Shown here piece after piece: positions 12,253 to 23,300 of a DNA stretch of 64,000 bases (the first letter of the stretch is position 1; the number at the start of each line of letters is the position of its first letter). Source of the DNA: Rhododendron vialii (Eukaryota > Streptophyta > Magnoliopsida > Ericales > Ericaceae). The notes beneath the pieces are model-generated. The model was not told the origin of the DNA. It made no database searches and saw only the letters and a program-made list of their open reading frames with translations. Both the position numbers and the translations under genes were made by a program. The stretch covers positions 27,926,561 through 27,990,560 of the forward strand of contig NC_080564.1 in the NCBI RefSeq assembly GCF_030253575.1. Reading direction: 5' to 3'.

Positions 12253-13808
12253 AGCCGTAGTCTTCCTGTAGCTAAGCGAATGTGGCTTTGTGGGCTTCCC
12301 CCAAGTAAGGATAGATAGTGAAACCTTGAGGTTTAGGACTCGCTTTGAACTTCTTCCCCTCTAGATAGATAGGTATAAAGTCCTTCCTCTCCTAAATTCA
12401 GGTTTTTATTACTTAGATGGATAAGGTTTTCCCTCCTCTCGCTTCATTTTGTTATCATATTGATGCTCGGATCTTGTACTGGCCTTCATATGTACACAGT
12501 TATATATAGCAGATTCATTCCATACGCAAAATCTTTTGTGAAACAACTTCATGATTCATCTGTGTGGTGTTGGTTGCTCTTCTCATGAAAAGTTTTTACC
12601 TCCCTGTTCTCCTTGCAGGGAATTGTGCGCTCATCGTTACAAAATTATTTTTCACGTTGTTGGTTCTTAGTTAAGCTTAATAATTTTGTGGAAACAAACA
12701 CAATGCACCTTTATACCTTATGGAGCAGAAACAAAGTTCCAGTCCCTGTTTTTTGAGAACCAGCAATGCAACTAAATGTTATCTAGGTTCTTGGTATTGA
12801 TTTTTTTACCTCTATTGGTTATTCAGGATAGATACAGATGGCATTCAAGTTCTAGTTTCTGGACCCTTTATGGTCTAACTTGTAATTTGCTCACTATCAT
12901 TGGTTTTGTAAGTAGCTAAATGAACATTAAGTTCCCTGTTGTTGTCATTGGCCTATGTGTTTGCACTCTTCTTTTCTGGGTTTTTTGGAGAGTTCTTCAG
13001 AGAGAGGAGGTGATTATTTTGCTGATCTCCTGTTTGTTTTTCGCAGGTAAGGGTTCTTCCGATTGCCATCAGAAAGTAAAAAGCTTATGCGCAGCAGTCA
13101 CATCTGTGCTGAATATACATTGTTAAGATAGATTGGTTCAGTGATAAATAAAAAAGAAGAGTAGATAGGTCCATCAGTTCCTTTTCACCTTATGAGCTGT
13201 ATTTTTCATGAACTAACTAGACCATGATGTTCATTGCAGTTGCTAGAACTTTTCGCCTCCATCATAATCTTCCCAAAAGTACTGGGCCCTTACAATATCG
13301 CTCATTCCAACCTGACTTTGTTCCTAGAGATCCCACAGCGAAGCCCAAGAGGTACAAATATCCTGCCTTCTATGACCCATATGGCCCTAGACCTCCACCT
13401 TCTGGCAAAATCATTCAGCTTGCCGAACGTATTGCGGCCCTACCCACAGAAGAACGTGCTCAAATTGGTCCAACTCTTAGAGAGAGGCTCAGGCATCCCA
13501 AGATGCAACAGATTTCAGTAGAAGGCCTGGACTTGGGCCCTCAGGGAGGGGCATCCACTGGATCAACAAAGGCTGAGGAGAAGAAAGTTGAGAAAACTGC
13601 CTTTGATGTTAAGTTGGAGAAATTCGATGCTTCAGCGAAAATTAAGGTAATCAAGGAGGTCCGGTCTTTTACGAGTCTGGGATTGAAGGAAGCTAAAGAT
13701 TTGGTGGAGAAGGTGCCTGTTTTGATTAAACAAGGAGTCACCAAAGAGGAGGCAAATGACATAATAGAGAAGATAAAGGCTGCTGGAGGAGTTGCTGTCA
13801 TGGAGTGA
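11883..13808 (+). CDS. Mitochondrial ribosomal protein bL12m (L7/L12)
   Basis: Preferred exons are 11883-11895 and 13240-13808, giving 193 residues. Exon 1 encodes only Met-Met-Arg-Thr plus one base before a GTATCT donor. The acceptor TTCATTGCAG joins it in frame to [10 protein letters not shown]. The alternative is to start at the in-frame ATG 13224 ([11 protein letters not shown]), but that ATG lies in the acceptor context of the intron. The N-terminus is basic and lacks acidic residues, as expected of a mitochondrial presequence. It is followed by the plant bL12m block [17 protein letters not shown], and the C-terminal ~72 residues form the L7/L12 stalk domain ([29 protein letters not shown]). 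The protein forms the stalk that recruits translation factors to the mitoribosome. The intron carries long CT and AG microsatellites. Confidence 0.88.
11927..11963. repeat. (CT)n tract just inside bL12m intron 1
   Basis: The pyrimidine run begins about 30 nt after the proposed donor of the first intron. Confidence 0.9.
12180..12250. repeat. (AG)n microsatellite, about 35 units
   Basis: A perfect AG run in the bL12m first intron, with opposite strand sense to the CT run 220 bp upstream. The two could pair in the pre-mRNA. Confidence 0.95.
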
Positions 13809-14042
13809 CAATCCATCCTTGTTTTTGTAGTTGTAGCTGTTTTATCTGTTCAATTAATAGAAAGGATGAAAAGCGAGTTTTGCGCAGTTGGGCTATGACT
13901 TTTTTGTACCCAAGTCAATTCGCAACTAAGGTTATGATGAAATAAGTAATTGGTTTTAGCAGTCCTTCAATTCATGGTTTGTCGAAGTTTGAATTTACAA
14001 AATTCGAAACTCTTTTCTTGCATGATCAATCTACTCTGGGAG

Positions 14043-14510
14043 TGTACTCATCCTCCCGCAGCATAGCTGCCTTTGGCTGTTTAACCAGAGAGTGGTGGAT
14101 TTGCTCAGTTTTGTCAATCTGGTAATGTTAGAGCACCTTCGGCTTTATTCTTTGAGGCATCGGCTTTACATATAGCATGGGGGATGGCTGTGGATTTGGG
14201 TATAAAGGATGCAGTGTTTGAGTCAGATTGCTGAATGGTAATTGATTGCCTTAGGAATGGAAATTATCAATGCCCATGGGAGATTGCATCTATGGTCGAA
14301 GACATGAAGTGCTGGGCAGCATCCAGAAACTGGACGTACTCGAGGTTGTGTAGAGAACATAGCAAAGCAGCACATTGGCACGATATGAATTTTGTATTCA
14401 ATCCAGGTTGTAGTTCGCCAGGGCTCGAAGGCCTTTTAGTATAAGAGATAGGCCTTCCTAGTTCTTTTTTGTTTCCTCTGTAATCAACGTTTGCCATCTC
14501 AAAAAAAAAA
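14043..14510 (+). mobile_element. 5'-truncated LINE, RNase H end and poly(A)
   Basis: Two adjacent stretches read as the C-terminal RNase H-like domain of plant LINE reverse transcriptases (ASALHIAWGMAVDLGIKD, VFESDC, then MVIDCLRNG), separated by one TGA. The insert ends in a 3' leader and a 10-A tail. Imperfect target duplications CTACTCTGGGAG and CTACTCAGGAG flank it. It landed about 230 bp downstream of the bL12m stop and reads in the same direction. Confidence 0.75.
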
Positions 14511-14512
14511 CT

Positions 14513-15700
14513 ACTCAGGAGCAGTCTCTGAGAACTAAGCTGATAACGATGGGCCTATTCTGTGTCTCTGTGCGGGGGTTACCGGTACGTTGGAAGTATC
14601 AGATTTGAATTTCTGTAAGGTTGCTCGAAAAGCTTTCAGATTGCATATTCGCATGGTTGTAAAGCTTTTATCTAAATTCATTACAGGCCATTACGGGCAA
14701 TTTTTGTTTCCTTTGATCAACTTCCACCAAGTTTATGGTACTCACAGCAGCTAGCCTGAGTTATGGAGGTTAGTTTGTAAATGAGCAGAGTCAAGTTCCC
14801 TTGTTAAGTCGTTAAGACCTTTTTTTGAAACGAAATCCTTCAAAACTTTTAAAAAATGTTTTCAAGCTTGGCTTGTTTATTAGTCGAATCAGTTTTAAAC
14901 AAGCTTTAATCAAATAAATCACGAACCCAGCTTAAGCAGTATCATAATTAAAGACCAGAAAACAAGATAAAGTTCAGTTGCTAAAAAATGTATTGAAGTT
15001 CGATTTTTTTTTTTCTATAACAAGGCGATTTCAAACTGCGTTTTTTAACGAGACACGCTAGAGTAGATTGATTCGTTAACCCTATCATGATTGGTTACTC
15101 ATTTGCAAAACCTAATATTGGAGGGGCAGCATAAACGTCAAAAAAGAATGTCATCACAGCATCAGTCAATGCTTCCACGGCAAACACTGCACTTTGCCAA
15201 ACAAAATTGCCCTTGGATTGAATATAAGCAAGGGTGAAGGGCATATTTGAAGCTGCACCAGTACTGTACGTGGTATCGAGGATTTCTTCCCATCGTCAAA
15301 ACTTAGAAGTACAGACCGCGGTGGCAGCAAAGACAACAATTCATAGATTTAGATTCTTAAATAACTGTCTAGTCTAGGGGGGGAAAAACTAGAAGAAAAT
15401 TTACAGTGCAAAATTAAACTGCTGCCATGACTATGGAAACAAGAGCTCTGGTAGCATGTGGCCGGTTCTTAGCACATCTAGGTTCGAAATGTATCTGTTC
15501 GGATATAGAAAATTAGAAATAGAACCTTACAAAAATTTCAAGAAGTTATGCTTATTCTAACAAGAAGAATTTCTGAAAGGCTGATGAAGCAGGCTGATTG
15601 CTCTTGGCTTCATTGCAAGTGGTAGTAGCAATAATGATACATGTCGCTCCCTTAATTTACAAATCATTGCTTTCTAACCAAAAAGGATTTCAGTTCTAAC

Positions 15701-15736
<36 letters not shown>

Positions 15737-15848
15737 AACTAATACCAGAAACAAAACAAGGAGTCAAAAGCAACCCAAAAACCTACCAAAAGCACCAGAC
15801 TAATAGAGCAGCCAAAATAGATGAAGATACATAGTTTACATGGTTGAA
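14513..15848. other. Intergenic DNA and PWWP gene 3' flank
   Basis: No coding signal is seen. The right part probably contains the 3' UTR of the minus-strand PWWP gene and includes a (GA)n run at 15703-15735. Confidence 0.5.
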
Positions 15849-18800
15849 CTAAGAAGAAGAAGAACCAACCATGGTGCTAACCTTCTTCAGCAGGCCTTTC
15901 ACTTCAGTCTCCAATTTAGCTCTTGTCTCCGGTGAAAGATCATCCCCCGCCTTCTCCAGCATCGAAGTCATCATCTCCAAATTCTTCCTTATTACAGAAA
16001 GGTCAGGCGTCTCTCCCGTGATAGGTTTTAACCCATAAGGCTTTCTTGCTGGCATCTTGAATCCCTCTACAGTCTTTGATGTCACAGGAACCCCAGAAGC
16101 AGCTGGAAGATGATGAAGCCCATAATTTATAAGGGCTGGCCCAAATGGGCTGCTCTTTTCTAAACTCTTGAATGCATATCCAGCATCAGAGCTGTTTTCA
16201 AAGACCACCTGTGCACTAATGGAATCACTCAACGCCTGTGTTTCCAATTCCTTTATTCGTCCAAACCCACAAAATGTGGCAGTCAGTGCTTCCTTTGAAG
16301 GCATTGGAAATCCCTGCGCAAATCTTAACAGAAGAGCAAATCCAGACGCCTCCCCAAGTGTCTGCACTTTATTGTAGTTAATACTGATTTGCGGTACAAA
16401 ACCAGCAATGGGTTTATTCTTTCTCCTCTTGCGCGGGGCTTTACCTTCGCCAGCTGGCAAGTTGGCCCCCGGTGAGATGGGATTAGCAGCGTTTCCATTC
16501 AAATCTGGTATGGGTTCCACAGATGCTTTCTCCTTTCTCTTCCTCTTTTTGGGTCCAGGCTTACCAACTGGCGAGAGCAGGTCCATTAGGTCTTTGTGAA
16601 ATGAGCTACTTTGGTCAGCATTGTTCCCATTAGGCTCCATTTGTTTAGCAGTGACTTCACTCTTGCTACTCGGATTTAATGAACTGGAAGCTCCTTTCAT
16701 CCCCTCCTCTTTATGTACCTCAGCAATATCCTGGGTTGAACAAGGACCCATCACTTGCACATCTTTCAAGAATGAGCCAACTTGAGCATTGTTTCCGTTT
16801 ACATCTACCAAACCAGTAATACCTTCAGTCTTCGCCGAAGCAGTTCCGTCCATCTTCTTTCTCGTTGTCGGTTCAGATTTGTCGACAAAACTGATGACGT
16901 TGGTCGTCATTGAATCTTCTAACAATGAACTTGGTGTACTACAGTTTCCATTCAAATCTGGCAAGACAGCGGCCACTTTGGCCTGGTGAAGCTCTACATT
17001 TATTCCGGCCCTTTTCCTTCCCTTCTTCGGTACCGACATACCCTCTGATGTAAGACAGCCTATCGTCTGGAAATTTATCATGAAAGGGCCACTCGTAGGA
17101 TTTCCATTCACCTCTGAAAAGCCAGGAGCAGGTATAGTACGTGGATCAATGGTTACCATTTCCTTCTTTCTCCTCCTCCTTTTGGGAATAACATTGGGTT
17201 GTGCTTCGCTCCACACCTGTGTATCTGAACCCGTTGAGCCAGCAAAGGGTTTCTTTACCCCGGATTCAGTAGACTCTTCTACCATTCCCCTTGCCTTATC
17301 CGTTGGAACTTCAACTCCGGGTTCCGTCTGGAGAATAATGCGGTCTATCTCACCGTTAGACTTGTCCTGAAACACAGAACTTCTAAATCCAGAAAAGAAT
17401 CTCTCAAATTGATCAAAATGTTTACTTCTGTGAGAATGTAGACAATCTAGAGCTGCAAAACGAAGTTCAGAGAGCATATTCGAGGAAGAGAGCCCAGAAA
17501 TTGCTTGCATAGACTTCTTCTTCAGTAACTTCTTGCCACTAGAAACAAGTGAAGGGGATCCCACGGACTGGCCATCGATGATGTTATCTACCTTCCCACC
17601 TTCTGTACCATTTTCTTCTGAAACGGGTGAGTTTTTGCCTCCGAAACTAAGATCTGTATACGGCGGCGACAAATATCTGCTCCTCCTTCTTTCTCTTGAT
17701 TCATAAGATTTTCCGGATTTTCCCCCATTCCCTCCATCACCTGGAGAAGCGAATTGGCAGTTATCTATATGTGCAACTTCAGCACTTCTATTTCTGGCTT
17801 CAGAATTCTCGTTCCCCTCTTCAGAAAAATCCCTCCTGCATTTCTCAAGCCCCATATCCACCTCCACTCCGGAAACCTTACCTAAATCTTTCATATTCTT
17901 TTCCAAGACTCTATCGCTTGAATCTCCTGACTGCTTCAGTTCATCTTCAGCAGCACTGTCTTTCACATCGGTAGTTCCCCTCAGCTGATGCATAGACAAT
18001 TGACGATGCCCTAGGGCACGATAGAATGCGTACAAACGATTTCGGGTAGCTTCAAACTCGAGCATTCCAGGCATAGAAATATCCAAGGCAAGGAATTTGA
18101 CAAATGCAACAAAATTTTCAGGTTTGAACTGATTCACAGAATATTCCTCAACGGGACACAAATTGTTTAACATCTCCAAATCCTTACTTCCACCATTACC
18201 ATTCGATAGAGCATCGAATGTGGCTTGATTTTGTTCTCTCAGGATACAAGAACAAGTCATCTGTGACTTTACACGACTACCAAACTCGTTCGCAGCCTTC
18301 TTTACAGCACCATTGAAGTTCATAGAATTGCCTTGTGCCGACATCTGTTCAAAATTCTGGACAAAAGGCTTCAGCTGCAATGGGGAGCACCAAACACAAC
18401 TACCGTTTCCAAAGTACTTAACTAGGAGAGATGCCCTCTGGTCAGAGTTTGCGGCATCCTTCGGTGCATGTAAAGGATCGACAATCAGTCCAGGCCACCA
18501 CGACTGAGTTTTTGTTTTAACCCATACAAGATCACCCATGGATAGCTTAAATTCTTCTTGTGCTTCATTCCCTGCTTTTGCTTCCCAATCTATGGTGCCA
18601 TTTTGCGACACACCAAGAATAGAGCAATGCAAATCCGAAACCTCAACGCTTGAATTTTCCCCATTGCCAGACAACAAAGCCCTGTTTTCTTCGTAAAGGT
18701 GATTCAAATCAACTTGTTTATCTAATTCTAATAATCCATCAGGCGGACCAAACACTTCAACAAAAAGAGAAATACCATTCCCAGAACTCTCTACGACGCT

Positions 18801-19142
18801 TTTCTCAACTACAACATCCTCATTCTCAAAAACTATCGAACCCTCTTTCGGAACTGATACATCAACATTTTTCAAACCTTTTCCCTTGTTTTCTTCTGTA
18901 TTACAATCAACAACTTCAATTCCTTTTTTGTTATCAATAAACCGACTCAGAAGTTCCACATTGCTAACTCCCATGCCCCTACTATTGGAATCAAACCCCC
19001 CATCATTTTTACTAGTCAAATCAAAAGCTTCTTCTTGGGTTTTGTCAAATGGGTTTTGAGCTTGACTCGGACTAGAAACCACAGCTTCCTCATCTAGGGT
19101 TTCTGGGATTCCCATTGTTAAGAGTTTTCCCAAAAAGGCCAC
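15849..19142 (-). CDS. PWWP domain-containing protein (PDP family)
   Basis: One uninterrupted 1097-residue reading frame. An acidic N-terminal region is followed by a PWWP domain at about residues 200-270 (MGDLVWVKTKTQSWWPGLIV; SWWPG is the core). A plant-specific helical block (about 330-400) contains YAFYRALGHRQLSMHQLRG. The long middle part has basic clusters (KRRRRKKE, KKGRKRAG, KKRKRKEK, RKRRKNK) that may be nuclear signals, interspersed with repeated DLNGN-like motifs. The C-terminus has an RRM-like fold region (LLLRFAQGFPMPSKEAL, then CGFGRIKE) and a final helix. Plant PDP proteins are nuclear, read methylated histone H3 and associate with FVE/MSI4 and PRC2 (family knowledge). The leader is probably spliced: a minus-strand CAG/GTACTT donor lies near 19374 and a possible acceptor near 19187. 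Start chosen: first Met of the frame. Confidence 0.88.
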   Translation of the reverse strand: MAFLGKLLTMGIPETLDEEAVVSSPSQAQNPFDKTQEEAFDLTSKNDGGFDSNSRGMGVSNVELLSRFIDNKKGIEVVDCNTEENKGKGLKNVDVSVPKEGSIVFENEDVVVEKSVVESSGNGISLFVEVFGPPDGLLELDKQVDLNHLYEENRALLSGNGENSSVEVSDLHCSILGVSQNGTIDWEAKAGNEAQEEFKLSMGDLVWVKTKTQSWWPGLIVDPLHAPKDAANSDQRASLLVKYFGNGSCVWCSPLQLKPFVQNFEQMSAQGNSMNFNGAVKKAANEFGSRVKSQMTCSCILREQNQATFDALSNGNGGSKDLEMLNNLCPVEEYSVNQFKPENFVAFVKFLALDISMPGMLEFEATRNRLYAFYRALGHRQLSMHQLRGTTDVKDSAAEDELKQSGDSSDRVLEKNMKDLGKVSGVEVDMGLEKCRRDFSEEGNENSEARNRSAEVAHIDNCQFASPGDGGNGGKSGKSYESRERRRSRYLSPPYTDLSFGGKNSPVSEENGTEGGKVDNIIDGQSVGSPSLVSSGKKLLKKKSMQAISGLSSSNMLSELRFAALDCLHSHRSKHFDQFERFFSGFRSSVFQDKSNGEIDRIILQTEPGVEVPTDKARGMVEESTESGVKKPFAGSTGSDTQVWSEAQPNVIPKRRRRKKEMVTIDPRTIPAPGFSEVNGNPTSGPFMINFQTIGCLTSEGMSVPKKGRKRAGINVELHQAKVAAVLPDLNGNCSTPSSLLEDSMTTNVISFVDKSEPTTRKKMDGTASAKTEGITGLVDVNGNNAQVGSFLKDVQVMGPCSTQDIAEVHKEEGMKGASSSLNPSSKSEVTAKQMEPNGNNADQSSSFHKDLMDLLSPVGKPGPKKRKRKEKASVEPIPDLNGNAANPISPGANLPAGEGKAPRKRRKNKPIAGFVPQISINYNKVQTLGEASGFALLLRFAQGFPMPSKEALTATFCGFGRIKELETQALSDSISAQVVFENSSDAGYAFKSLEKSSPFGPALINYGLHHLPAASGVPVTSKTVEGFKMPARKPYGLKPITGETPDLSVIRKNLEMMTSMLEKAGDDLSPETRAKLETEVKGLLKKVSTMVGSSSS

Positions 19143-19510
19143 ACCTTTTCGTTTCCAAATTTAACAGCTTCACATCAAATTCAGAGCTGATCAAAAGCAG
19201 AAAACAATAACATAAAATTAAAACTCCATTCTCGGTATTTTCAACTCATGGATTGATTCCAATCAAACCACAAACACATTGAAAAGTGAGGAAAAAAACC
19301 CACTATCCGGAAAGAGAGAGAACTTAAGCATTCACTGACAGATGTAAGACTACAGTAAAAAAAATCGAAGTACCTGGAAAACAAATCTGAGGTTCTGCAT
19401 TTCTGAGGAGTGTAAGATTGACTGACTTCGATAGATCTGTGCAAGGATAAGAGAAGGCAGGGGCAGTCCGGTGATTCTAGAGAGAGAGAGAGAGAGAGGG
19501 CAAAGGCTAT

Positions 19511-19851
19511 GATGCTCCCAAGTGGTATGGGAGCATCATACTCCCAATGAATTATAGGCAATACTTACCATTCACTAAGGCAACACTTACCATTGTATAA
19601 GGCAGAACTTACCACACTTGTGTGGTAAGTTCTGCCTTATACAATGGTAAGTGTTGCCTTAATGAATGGTAAGTATTGTCTGTTCTGTGATAAGTAATCT
19701 TCCGTTTTTTAGATCAAAACCGCCTCATTTTTAACAAAACCACCCTATTTTTAGTTTTTGATTTTGATCTAAGGGCTGTGATTTATCTATTTTCAATCCA
19801 AAGGCTGTAATTCATTGGGAGTATGATGCTCCCATACCACTTGGGAGCATC
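19511..19851. mobile_element. Foldback MITE with perfect 44-bp inverted ends
   Basis: 19511-19554 and 19808-19851 are exact reverse complements (start GATGCTCCCAAGTGGTATGG). Nested inside, 19557-19680 is a second, near-perfect hairpin with arms of about 60 bp centred near 19618. Together the element is almost wholly self-complementary on its left two thirds. No clean target duplication was found. It sits immediately upstream of the PWWP gene leader, next to a GA run at 19480-19499. Confidence 0.85.
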
Positions 19852-20299
19852 ACAGAAGTTTTGGAGAGAGAGAGAGTTGTTTTGGCAAGTAAATTTTTGT
19901 TCGGTTTGTGTTTAGCCTATAAAAGGAGGACTTCTGCAACAGAGATAGTAGTGAGTCTAGTGACCATACTTTTCTCTCTGAAGTGGAGTAAATAGTTGGG
20001 GAATTTTTATGCCGGCCCAAAAATTTAGGCTCGGTCTTCATTTAGTCCTGTACAATTATTTGTATTTTTTATTCCAACCTTGCCCCTTCACGCGCATCAG
20101 CGCACAGAACTAGAGAGCATCTAGTATAGAAAAATTATTCAATGCTCCATGAGCATTGGTGCACCATTAAAACATTGTTTAAATTTCAAAAAGTCATATC
20201 TTTTGTTGTAGATATTCATTTTTTAAAAAAATTATATTTTTGAAACCTACTCGACGATATCTACTAAACAAGATCCATATTGAATATGAAATTATGAAA

Positions 20300-22460
20300 G
20301 ATTAAAAAAATACCATTTGCTATGAAAAAATTCTATGAGAACTATTTCTATGAGAACTGTCTATGAGAACTGTCCCTATGAAAACTGTTTCGGACAAAAA
20401 TACCCTTAGTTATATGAACTGGCTATGAGAACTGTCAATTCTCATAGTTAGTTCTATGATAACTGCCAGTTTTTATAGTCACTTCTATGAGAATTGGCTA
20501 TGAGAAGTGACTGTTCTCATAGAGAACTAGCTTTGTGAATTGGTTATGAGAACTGGACTATGTGAACTGAAAAATATACAGTTCACATAGTCTTACCACA
20601 CACTAAAATACACAGTTTTCATAAAATATATATAGTTCTCATAAAAAATATATGGTTCTAATAGACAGTTGTCATAGATAATACACAGTTCTCATAGAAA
20701 ATACACAGTTCTCATAGAAAAATACTCAATTCTCATAGACAGTTCTCATGAATAACACACAATTCTCATAGAAAACTGGCTATGTGAACAGAGTTATGAG
20801 AGCTGGCTATGTGAACTGCTAAAAAATATATGGTTCTAATAGACAGTTCTCATAGACAATATACAATTCTCATAAAAAATACGCAATTCTCATAGAAAAA
20901 TACACAGTTCTCATAGACAGTTCTCATGAAAAATACATTGTCCCTATGAAATTATATAAGATTGAAAAAAATACCTTTTGCTATGAGAATTGTCTCTATG
21001 AGAACTGTTTCTATGAGAATTGTCTCTATGAGAACTGTCTATGAGAACTATTTCTATGCGAACTGTCCCTATGAGAACTGTTTCGGACAAAAATACCATT
21101 GGCTATGTGAATTGGCTATGAGAACTGCCAATTCTCATAGTCAGTTCTATGAGAACTATGTGAAATGACTATGTGAACCGAAAAATACACAGTTTAAATA
21201 GTTTCACCACACACTAAAATATACAATTTTTATAGAAAATATGTAGTTGTCATAGAAAATATATAGTTTTCATGGACAATACTCAATTCTCATAGAAAAT
21301 ACACAGTTCTCATAGATAGTTGTCATAGACAATACACAGTTTTCATAGAAAAATACAATGTTCCCGTAGAAAATACACAATTCTCAAGTATAATACACAG
21401 TTCTCATAGAAAGATACAATGTTCTTCTATAAAACACACAGTTCTCATAAACAGTTTTCGCAGAAAATACACAATTCTCATAGAAAATATACAGTTCTCA
21501 TGAAAAATATATAGTTCTTATAGACAGTTCTCATGGACAAATACACAAATCTCATAAAAAAATACACAATTCTCATAGAAAATGCACACACAAACAAAAA
21601 TTGAATAATTTTTTAAAGTACCAAAAAATTGAACAAATTTGTAGCACTCAACTAAAATCCAGCCAAATATAGTAGTAGTAGTAATAAAAAAGTAAGGCTG
21701 AAAAATAAAATATTTAAAAAAAATAGAGAAAACCTCCACCACCAATTCACACATGCAATTCTCATAACTAACCGCACAGTTTATATAACATCACCACACA
21801 TTAAAATAAACAGTTCATATATACAGTTCTCATAGCCATAGCACTGTTCACATAACCTCGCAACATACTAAAATAAACAATTCGCACATGCAGTTCTCAT
21901 AACCCACCGCACAATTCACATAACCTTACCACACACTAAAATAACATTACCACACACTAAAATAAGCAGTTCTCATAATCCACTGCACAGTTCACATAGC
22001 CGCACGACACACTAAAATAAACAGTTCTCATATGCAGTTCTCATAGCCCATCGCAAAGTTCACATAGCGTCACGATATACTAAAATAAATAATTCGTATA
22101 AGTAGTTCTCATAATCCACCTCACAGTTCACATAGCCTTACGACACACTAAAATACACAATTCGTATATGCAGTTCTCATAGTCTTCCGCACAGTTCACA
22201 TAATCTTACCAAACACTAAAATAAAGAGTTCGCATATGCAGTTCTCATAGCCCACAAATAGTTCACATAGCATCACCACACATTAAAATAAACAGTTCTC
22301 ATATACAGTTCTCATAGCCCACTGCACAGTTCACATGGCCTTACCACATATGAAAATAAATAGTTTGCATATACTGTGCTCATAATCCACCGTACATTTT
22401 ACATAGACCCATGATACACTAAAACAAACAATTCGCATATACAGTTCTCATAACCCACCG
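20300..22460. repeat. Array of 12-bp CTATGAGAACTG motif in both orientations
   Basis: Dozens of diverged copies of CTATGAGAACTG and its reverse complement occur in blocks of alternating orientation. The stretch from about 20280 to 20940 resembles that from 20945 to 21560, so a roughly 650-bp unit is itself duplicated. From about 21770 the array becomes units of about 60-70 bp, each with CAGTTCACATA, CACACACTAAAATAA and CAGTTCTCATA blocks. There is no coding potential. CACTA-type transposons have subterminal arrays of about this motif length in mixed orientation, but I found no CACTA termini here. Confidence 0.8.
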
Positions 22461-22598
22461 AGTGGATTCGCAATTCTTTCTCCGACTTGATTGGGGACGC
22501 GAATCTGGTTTCTTCCAACAATTTATACGTTTGCACCCTACAACTACTTTCTAGATTCCACCATTAAACTACAAAAAGAAAAGCAACTAAACCATTTG

Positions 22599-22750
22599 TC
22601 CCGTTCTACGAACACACAAGCCTTTGCAGTGGAGTTTGGCCTTGAAATTTTGGGAAATTTATTTGATGGAATTCAGAGGCCTCTGAAGACCATCGCAAGT
22701 TTATGAAGATACAGCTGGATTGATGGTGAACGATCCCGTTCTACGAACAC
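22599..22750. repeat. 17-bp direct repeats around the V-ATPase fragment
   Basis: TCCCGTTCTACGAACAC occurs at 22599-22615 and again at 22734-22750 without mismatch, enclosing the captured gene fragment. Confidence 0.85.
22620..22697 (+). pseudogene. V-ATPase subunit A gene fragment
   Basis: Twenty-six codons read FAVEFGLEILGNLFDGIQRP followed by LKTIA, matching the conserved block of the vacuolar H+-ATPase catalytic subunit A (family form [23 protein letters not shown]). Nothing else of that large protein is present. The fragment is bracketed by a 17-bp exact direct repeat (22599-22615 and 22734-22750). It is probably an exon piece captured by a mobile element or filled in at a repair site. 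Confidence 0.8.
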
Positions 22751-22775
22751 TAACTATACCATTTTTTTCCAGCAA

Positions 22776-23300
22776 AACAGAGATGGAGATCCCGAACCAA
22801 ACCGACGATTCGAGTCCTCTCGCCACCGTCCGACAGATCCAAAAATGCCTCGTTTGTCCTCCGTCGCTTCACTCTCAATCATCAACCATGTCAACCAGAG
22901 CTCAGTATAGAAGATCAAGGGAGAAACGTGGCGAACAAAAGGCTGGAAGATTTCTTGGATCCGACTCTATTCGCCGTCGGCGAAAGCGGACTCGTCGGAG
23001 AAGTTGACGGCGGTGCCGATCTTGCACCATGGGTGTTGGCGGTGGGGGTCGGGGGGTTGAGGTGGGATGGGATGGGGAGAGATGAGAATCATGACTCATG
23101 AGAGGTCAGAGCATTTACAGAGAGAGGGGAGTCGATTTGGCTTGGGGGTGAAAAATGTCATTATGTACATAATCGAGCCTATACAGGTTCGGAAAAAATA
23201 TTTTAGGGTTGGGATGAAACACAACCTAAAAAACAGGATTGGTCTCTAATTTTCTATAAATAGTTCCTGCATTTCACAGTCAAATGACTCAAATCTAACT
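22776..23300. other. GC-richer stretch, unidentified
   Basis: The GC content rises sharply above the surroundings and several overlapping frames stay open (for example 22720-23007 + and 22902-23099 -). I recognise no protein family. It may be another captured gene piece belonging with the V-ATPase fragment. Confidence 0.35.

Noticed and set aside
20300-22460. CRISPR-like or satellite array
   Set aside because: The motif is short, degenerate and in both orientations, with no constant spacers; this is a plant nuclear genome.
20000-23260. One complete Mutator or CACTA element spanning array and captured fragment
   Set aside because: I could not find matching termini or a target duplication at plausible borders.
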